Assembly: GCA_023435985.1 (NCBI GenBank)
Contig: JAEZKY010000116.1
Location: 1-54,101, forward strand
Direction of reading: 5' to 3'
DNA from: Bacillota bacterium
Lineage (GTDB): Bacteria; Bacillota; Clostridia; Clostridiales; Clostridiaceae
DNA length: 54,101 nt
Part shown: in pieces, positions 49,722 through 54,101 of the stretch
Layout of the letters: every line of letters begins with the position of its first letter
How positions within the stretch are numbered: the first letter of the stretch is position 1
Translations under genes and position numbers: made by a program
Notes under the pieces: model-generated
Seen by the model: only the letters and a program-made list of their open reading frames with translations
Database searches by the model: none
Told to the model about the DNA's origin: nothing

Positions 49722-51077
49722 ATGAATACTAATAATATACTTGAAACAATAAAGATGATTGAAGAAGAAAAACTGGATGTAAGAACAATAACAATGGGGA
49801 TTTCATTACTTGATTGCATAGATCCAGATGGAAATAAAGCTAGAACTAAGATATATGATAAGATTACAAAATCAGCGGAACATTTAGTTGAAGTTGGTAG
49901 ACAAATTGAAACAGAATTTGGAATTCCAATAGTAAACAAAAGAGTTTCAATAACTCCAATGTCAATAATTGCAGGGGCTACAGATGAAACTGATTATGTT
50001 GAATTTGCAAGGACTTTAGACAGAGCAGCTGAAACTTTAGGAATTGACTTTTTAGGTGGATTTTCAGCATTGGTTCAAAAGGGATGTACTAAAGGAGATA
50101 AGATTTTAATAAAATCAATTCCAGAAGCTTTAGCTGTAACGAAAAAGGTTTGTGCATCAGTTAATGTTGGATGTACTAAGTCTGGAATAAATATGAATGC
50201 TGTAAGAGATATGGCAGAAGTTATAAAGAGAACTGCAGAACTTACTAAAGATGCAAAAGGTTTTGGATGTGCTAAGTTAGTTGTATTTGCAAATGCAGTT
50301 GAAGATAATCCGTTTATGGCAGGAGCTTTCCATGGTGTAGGAGAAGCTGAAAGGATTATAAATGTTGGAGTAAGTGGACCTGGAGTTGTAAAGAGAGCTC
50401 TTGAAAAAGTTAGAGGGGAATCTTTTGACATTGTTGCTGAAACTATTAAACAAACTGCATTTAAAGTTACTAGAATGGGTGAATTGGTTGCAAATGAGGC
50501 ATCAAAAAGATTAGGTGTACCTTTTGGCATAGTTGATTTATCTTTAGCGCCAACACCAGCTGTTGGAGACTCAGTTGCAGAAATTTTAGAAGAAATAGGT
50601 CTTGAACAAGTTGGAACTCACGGTACAATTGCAGCACTTGCAATGCTTAACGATGCAGTTAAAAAGGGTGGAGTTATGGCTTGTAGTCATGTAGGAGGTT
50701 TGAGCGGAGCTTTCATACCGGTATCAGAAGATGCAGGAATGATAGATGCAGTCATAAGCGGATCATTAAACCTAGAAAAACTAGAAGGTATGACATGCGT
50801 ATGCTCAGTTGGTCTTGATATGATAGCAATTCCAGGAGATACTCCTGCGGCAACCATAGCTGGTATGATTGCCGATGAAGCAGCAATTGGAGTTATTAAC
50901 AATAAAACTACAGCTGTTAGAATTATACCAGCTCCAGGATGTAAAGTAGGCGATATGGTTGAATTTGGTGGACTCTTAGGTAGAGCACCTGTGATGAAGG
51001 TAAATGGAAAAACATCAGAATTATTCGCAAGTAGAGGCGGGAGAATTCCTGCGCCTATACATTCGTTTAAAAATTAA
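49722..51077 (+). CDS. UPF0210 (DUF711/PFL-like) family protein
   Basis: 451 residues. The glycyl-radical-like fold family DUF711 is recognised by ETIKMIEEEKLDVRTITMGISLLDC, MSIIAGATDETDYVEFARTLDRAAE, NVGVSGPGVVKRALEKVRGESFD and the C-terminal GRIPAPIHSFKN. There is no glycyl radical RVxGY box, so it is not a PFL. Function is unknown; it is always paired with the ACT protein. It is followed by a strong terminator. Confidence 0.93.
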   Translation: MNTNNILETIKMIEEEKLDVRTITMGISLLDCIDPDGNKARTKIYDKITKSAEHLVEVGRQIETEFGIPIVNKRVSITPMSIIAGATDETDYVEFARTLDRAAETLGIDFLGGFSALVQKGCTKGDKILIKSIPEALAVTKKVCASVNVGCTKSGINMNAVRDMAEVIKRTAELTKDAKGFGCAKLVVFANAVEDNPFMAGAFHGVGEAERIINVGVSGPGVVKRALEKVRGESFDIVAETIKQTAFKVTRMGELVANEASKRLGVPFGIVDLSLAPTPAVGDSVAEILEEIGLEQVGTHGTIAALAMLNDAVKKGGVMACSHVGGLSGAFIPVSEDAGMIDAVISGSLNLEKLEGMTCVCSVGLDMIAIPGDTPAATIAGMIADEAAIGVINNKTTAVRIIPAPGCKVGDMVEFGGLLGRAPVMKVNGKTSELFASRGGRIPAPIHSFKN

Positions 51078-51116
51078 TTTTTAATTGCGGAAGATAAATA
51101 AAATAATTAAATGGAT

Positions 51117-51163
51117 AAAAGCACATGAAAAATTTAATCTATAAATTTTTCATGTGCTTTTTT
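51117..51163 (+). terminator. Terminator of the ACT/UPF0210 operon
   Basis: A perfect 19-bp stem (51117-51135 with 51143-51161) and TTTTTT. Confidence 0.92.
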
Positions 51164-51285
51164 ACTGCTGTGTATTTTGAGTTGCTAGAAAGAGTTATAT
51201 ATGAATTGAGTATTATTTGTTGGATTTTATGACATAATAATTATATTCACTAATTAAAATAAATATGATTAATAAATTAAAAATT

Positions 51286-51329
51286 AAGACCTAAAAGACA
51301 TTATTAATGCATCTCTTAGGTCTATTTTT
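51286..51329 (+). terminator. Additional hairpin with T run
   Basis: AAGACCTAA and TTAGGTCT arms followed by ATTTTTA. No gene ends nearby on the plus strand; it may back up the upstream terminator. Confidence 0.5.
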
Positions 51330-51434
51330 ATATCATATCTATTGTTAATCTTGACAAAAAGATATTGATAGGGACTTCAGCTTTTGTATCTTAACAATTT
51401 TGAATAATTTTAAGAATTAGGCATCATTTATTTT

Positions 51435-51620
51435 CTACAATAAGAATAATAAAGGCAATAAGAAATCCAAATTGTTATAATATCCATAATAATTTGGGAA
51501 TCCATAATTTCCGTATCCATAGAAGTTACCATAACCATAGTTTCCATATCCATAGCTAGGAGTTTGGCAGCAGCATTCATGATGATGATGGTGATGGTGG
51601 TGCTTACAACAATTACTCAT
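51435..51620 (-). CDS. His/Cys/Gly/Tyr-rich small protein (spore coat-like)
   Basis: 61 residues: MSNCCKHHHHHHHHECCCQ metal-binding head, then a GYGNYGYGN-type Gly/Tyr/Asn-rich middle, then a hydrophobic NLDFLLPLLFLL tail. AAAGGAG precedes the ATG. Gly/Tyr-rich small proteins with a hydrophobic end are common in the spore coat. The His8 and Cys clusters suggest metal binding or cross-linking. Assignment to the coat is inference. Confidence 0.75.
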   Translation of the reverse strand: MSNCCKHHHHHHHHECCCQTPSYGYGNYGYGNFYGYGNYGFPNYYGYYNNLDFLLPLLFLL

Positions 51621-51994
51621 AATTTAATTTCTCCTTTTGTATATCATAATCATTTGTTAGGTGTATTTTGGGTTGCAATTATTAATACACCTTACATAGT
51701 AATAATATATTGAACATAATAAAAAAATGTTACACAAAAAGTATATAATAAAAAACTTCATTATATACGAATGAGGTGAATCGGAAATTTATAATGTTAA
51801 CTTGTTCGAGGAAGAATTGGGTAAATAAATTATAGGAAAGTAGAAAAAATTGTAAAAGGAGATGTAATAGTTTATAATTAGGTGTAAGTTTACAATAAAT
51901 GTAAAAGCGAGGAAAGCAAATACAACCTTAAGTTAAAAAGAATTATTTGAAGAAGAAAATCTATAGAATATTAAAAAATTGGGGAGGATTTATT
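51621..51994. other. Spacer with no recognisable gene
   Basis: A+T-rich, with purine-rich Shine-Dalgarno-like strings (for example AAAAGGAGATG at 51857) but no frame of more than about 13 codons. No repeat or RNA was recognised. Confidence 0.5.
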
Positions 51995-52609
51995 ATGGCG
52001 TTTATAGATGAATGGGATGAAAAACGTCTAAGGAAAGTCTCTTTGGAAAAGCATCATAGTGTAGACAAAGTTGGATGCTGGAGAATGGAAAAAGAAGACT
52101 TAAAGGAATTATCTAAAGAGGAAATAATCCAGGCTATAAAAAATGGAGTACTAGAGAAAAATTGTGAGAGGTTAAAGTTTGAAAATAAGACTTGTTTTAA
52201 TGGTAAATTAGTCATTCCAATATTTAAAGAGTTTTTTGATCAATATGAAAAAAGTGATAAGGGATATTGCTGGGTAAAAAAACATGCACTAAGCATTTTA
52301 TTGACTAAAACGAAGCATATAGAGTGGGGTGAGAACATTACGGATGTTATAGAAGAGATTAAGAGATCTCTTAAAGAAAGTGATATTTTTATTGAACTTA
52401 TTAGCTTTATGGAAGAAGTTGATGAGAACTTTAGCAAGTATACGGTTAGACTAAGAATTCCTACTGGCCTAAAATATATATATCAATTTAGGATATATTT
52501 TAATTTTAGAGATGAAATTATCACTTTAATATTCAGCTGTTTAGAAAAAGATAGAGAACGATGGGAAAGAATTATTTTAGGAATTTCAGAACTTATAGAG
52601 ATATATTGA
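51995..52609 (+). CDS. Hypothetical protein
   Basis: 204 residues from ATG 51995 (GGGGAGG seven bases upstream). Soluble, acidic and helical, starting AFIDEWDEKRLRKVSLEKHHSVDKVGCWRMEKEDLKELSKEE, with a beta-rich C-terminal third (YTVRLRIPTGLKYIYQFRIYF). There is no signal or membrane segment. I do not recognise the family. Confidence 0.65.
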   Translation: MAFIDEWDEKRLRKVSLEKHHSVDKVGCWRMEKEDLKELSKEEIIQAIKNGVLEKNCERLKFENKTCFNGKLVIPIFKEFFDQYEKSDKGYCWVKKHALSILLTKTKHIEWGENITDVIEEIKRSLKESDIFIELISFMEEVDENFSKYTVRLRIPTGLKYIYQFRIYFNFRDEIITLIFSCLEKDRERWERIILGISELIEIY

Positions 52610-52622
52610 AAATTGGTAACTA

Positions 52623-52668
52623 AAAACTCTAATGAGTACAAGATAGTATTTAGCAGAGTTTTATTTTT
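52623..52668 (+). terminator. Terminator of the 51995 gene
   Basis: An 8-bp stem AAAACTCT/AGAGTTTT followed by ATTTTTTG, with a 24-nt loop. Moderate. Confidence 0.55.
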
Positions 52669-52751
52669 TGTTTAATTTGGAATGTGATTTTGTTTTCTTT
52701 ATGATATAATATCCAAAGAGAAAAAATAAGAAATATAGTGTAGGTGAAAAA

Positions 52752-54101
52752 ATGACAACTGAAAAGAAGTTTTTGCCCATAAGTAAAAAGGATATGAGAG
52801 AACGAGGCTGGGATGAATGTGATTTCATAATTGTTACAGCTGATGCATACATAGACCATCATAGTTTTGGAACTGCAATTATTTCAAGGGTTCTTGAAGC
52901 TAATGGATATAAAGTTGGTATTATACCGCAGCCAGATTGGAAAAGTCTTTATGATTTCCAGAGGCTTGGAAGGCCTAAATATGCATTTTTAGTTAATGCA
53001 GGAAATATGGATTCTATGGTTAATCATTATACTGTAAGTAAAAAGCTTAGAGAGAAAGATCTATACTCTCCAGGTGGAGAAATGGGCCATAGACCGGATA
53101 GAGCAACTATCGTATATTGTAATAGAATAAGAGAAGCGTATAAAGATGTAGATATCGTTATTGGTGGAATAGAAGCCAGTCTTAGAAGATTTGCTCATTA
53201 TGATTATTGGAGCGACAAAGTAAGAAAGTCAATGTTAGTTGATAGTAACGCTGATCTTTTAATTTACAGCATGGGTGAAAAGCAAATTGTAGCTGTTGCA
53301 GAAAGCTTGAAAAATAAAGTACGTGCAAAGGATATTACTTATGTAAGAGGGACTTGTTATCTAACTGAAAGTTTAGATGATATTCAGGATTATATTGAAA
53401 TTCCTTCGTACAAAGAAGTTTGTGATGATAAATACAAATATGCGCAGGCTAGCAGGATTGAAGATGAAGAACAAGATTCGGTTAGAGGACGCATTATTGT
53501 ACAAAAACATGGAAATAAATATTTGGTTCAAAATTCTCCTGAAACGCCTTTAAATAGAGAGGAATTGGATGAGGTATATAATCTTCCATACATGAGAAAT
53601 TATCATCCTGTTTATGAAGCAAAAGGTGGAATACCAGCTATTGAGGAAGTTAAGTTCAGTACAGTAAGTTCAAGAGGCTGTTTTGGAGATTGCAAATTTT
53701 GTGCTATAACCTTCCATCAAGGACGAGTGGTTCAAAGCAGAAGTAAAGAATCCATATTAAAAGAGATTGAAGAAATAACTGAAATGCCAGATTTTAAAGG
53801 ATATATACATGATGTTGGAGGACCTACTGCAAACTTTAGAAAGCCAGCCTGCAGCAAACAATTAGCTTTTGGAGCATGTAAGAAGAAAGAATGCTTATCA
53901 CCAGATGTATGCAAAAACATGGAAGTTGATCATACTGAATATTTGGAGCTACTTAGAGCTATAAGAAAAGTTCCTAAAGTTAAAAAAGCATTTGTACGTT
54001 CTGGTCTTAGATATGATTACATTATGGCTGATAAAGATGATACATTCTTTAAAGAATTAGTTGAACATCATGTAAGTGGAAAGCTAAAAGTAGCTCCAGA
54101 G
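52752..54101 (+). CDS. YgiQ family radical SAM protein, C-terminus cut by window edge
   Basis: 450 residues present from ATG 52752 (TAGGTG upstream), open to the right edge. The N-terminal cobalamin-binding-like domain has ISRVLEANGYKVGIIPQPDW and GGEMGHRPDRATIVYCNRIREAY. The radical SAM Cys motif is GCFGDCKFCAI (CxxxCxxC), followed by FHQGRVVQSRSKESI. Typical YgiQ length is about 600-650, so roughly 150-200 residues lie outside. The family is of unknown function. Confidence 0.92.
   Translation, partial: MTTEKKFLPISKKDMRERGWDECDFIIVTADAYIDHHSFGTAIISRVLEANGYKVGIIPQPDWKSLYDFQRLGRPKYAFLVNAGNMDSMVNHYTVSKKLREKDLYSPGGEMGHRPDRATIVYCNRIREAYKDVDIVIGGIEASLRRFAHYDYWSDKVRKSMLVDSNADLLIYSMGEKQIVAVAESLKNKVRAKDITYVRGTCYLTESLDDIQDYIEIPSYKEVCDDKYKYAQASRIEDEEQDSVRGRIIVQKHGNKYLVQNSPETPLNREELDEVYNLPYMRNYHPVYEAKGGIPAIEEVKFSTVSSRGCFGDCKFCAITFHQGRVVQSRSKESILKEIEEITEMPDFKGYIHDVGGPTANFRKPACSKQLAFGACKKKECLSPDVCKNMEVDHTEYLELLRAIRKVPKVKKAFVRSGLRYDYIMADKDDTFFKELVEHHVSGKLKVAPE

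Noticed and set aside
1..54101. tRNA, rRNA or intact insertion sequence
   Set aside because: None could be recognised in either strand; no transposase was found.

Overview
The window looks like a stretch of a low-GC, spore-forming, anaerobic Clostridium (cluster I type) chromosome. The evidence is strong A+T bias, Shine-Dalgarno-led starts with frequent TTG/GTG, a complete Rnf complex, an alpha/beta-type SASP, an AgrD-like peptide and an oxygen-independent fermentative gene set. The genus is inferred from content; no rRNA or tRNA is present to settle the species. Both ends cut genes: a YibE/F membrane protein on the left and a YgiQ radical SAM protein on the right.

Layout. 1-6.1 kb: a YibE/F pair (-), a secreted eight-repeat protein behind a PhoB/OmpR-like tandem box, argF, an aldo/keto reductase with an operator-like palindrome on its -35, and a GNAT. 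6.2-15.7 kb: an aminotransferase, then an energy and flavinylation block of rseC-like, rnfCDGEAB and apbE, with a convergent Gx-transporter/NusG-II pair. The rnf leader carries a seven-codon peptide followed by an intrinsic terminator. 15.9-19 kb: a sugar-isomerase-like protein, a LacI regulator and kduI; the same ACACGTGT operator lies before both the first gene and kduI. 19.2-21.5 kb: two COG0523-type GTPases, one His-rich with CxCC and one without CxCC fused to a YcgQ-like tail. 21.5-31 kb: a 27-residue SASP-like micropeptide, a papain-type protease, a SASP, a coiled-coil protein, a YdcF protein, a divergent PadR/MFS pair with two matching operators, and an amino acid permease behind a promoter-proximal terminator.

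31-41.7 kb: a candidate C-rich small RNA, a MerR/carboxymuconolactone decarboxylase pair with a classic 19-bp-spacer promoter, an MBL-fold protein, a nitroreductase, an AgrD-like peptide with an AgrC-like kinase that has Cys at the phosphoacceptor position, aspA and an Lrp/AsnC regulator. 41.7-49.2 kb is accessory DNA. It holds a decayed integrase tail, a broken GH25 endolysin and short unrelated genes set in intergenic DNA that occurs twice in the same order (A-F-B-E-C-D), as if a roughly 4 kb scaffold had been tandemly duplicated while its genes differ. 49.4-54.1 kb returns to core-like genes: ACT plus UPF0210, a His/Cys/Tyr-rich small protein, a hypothetical gene and YgiQ.

How the genes fit together. 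Rnf couples ferredoxin:NAD+ electron transfer to ion pumping, and ApbE attaches FMN to RnfG and RnfD. The LacI regulon points to hexuronate/pectin breakdown. The best candidates for undescribed biology are the duplicated intergenic scaffold, the AgrD/H-box-less AgrC pair, the rnf leader attenuator, the C-rich small RNA and the SASP-like micropeptide.
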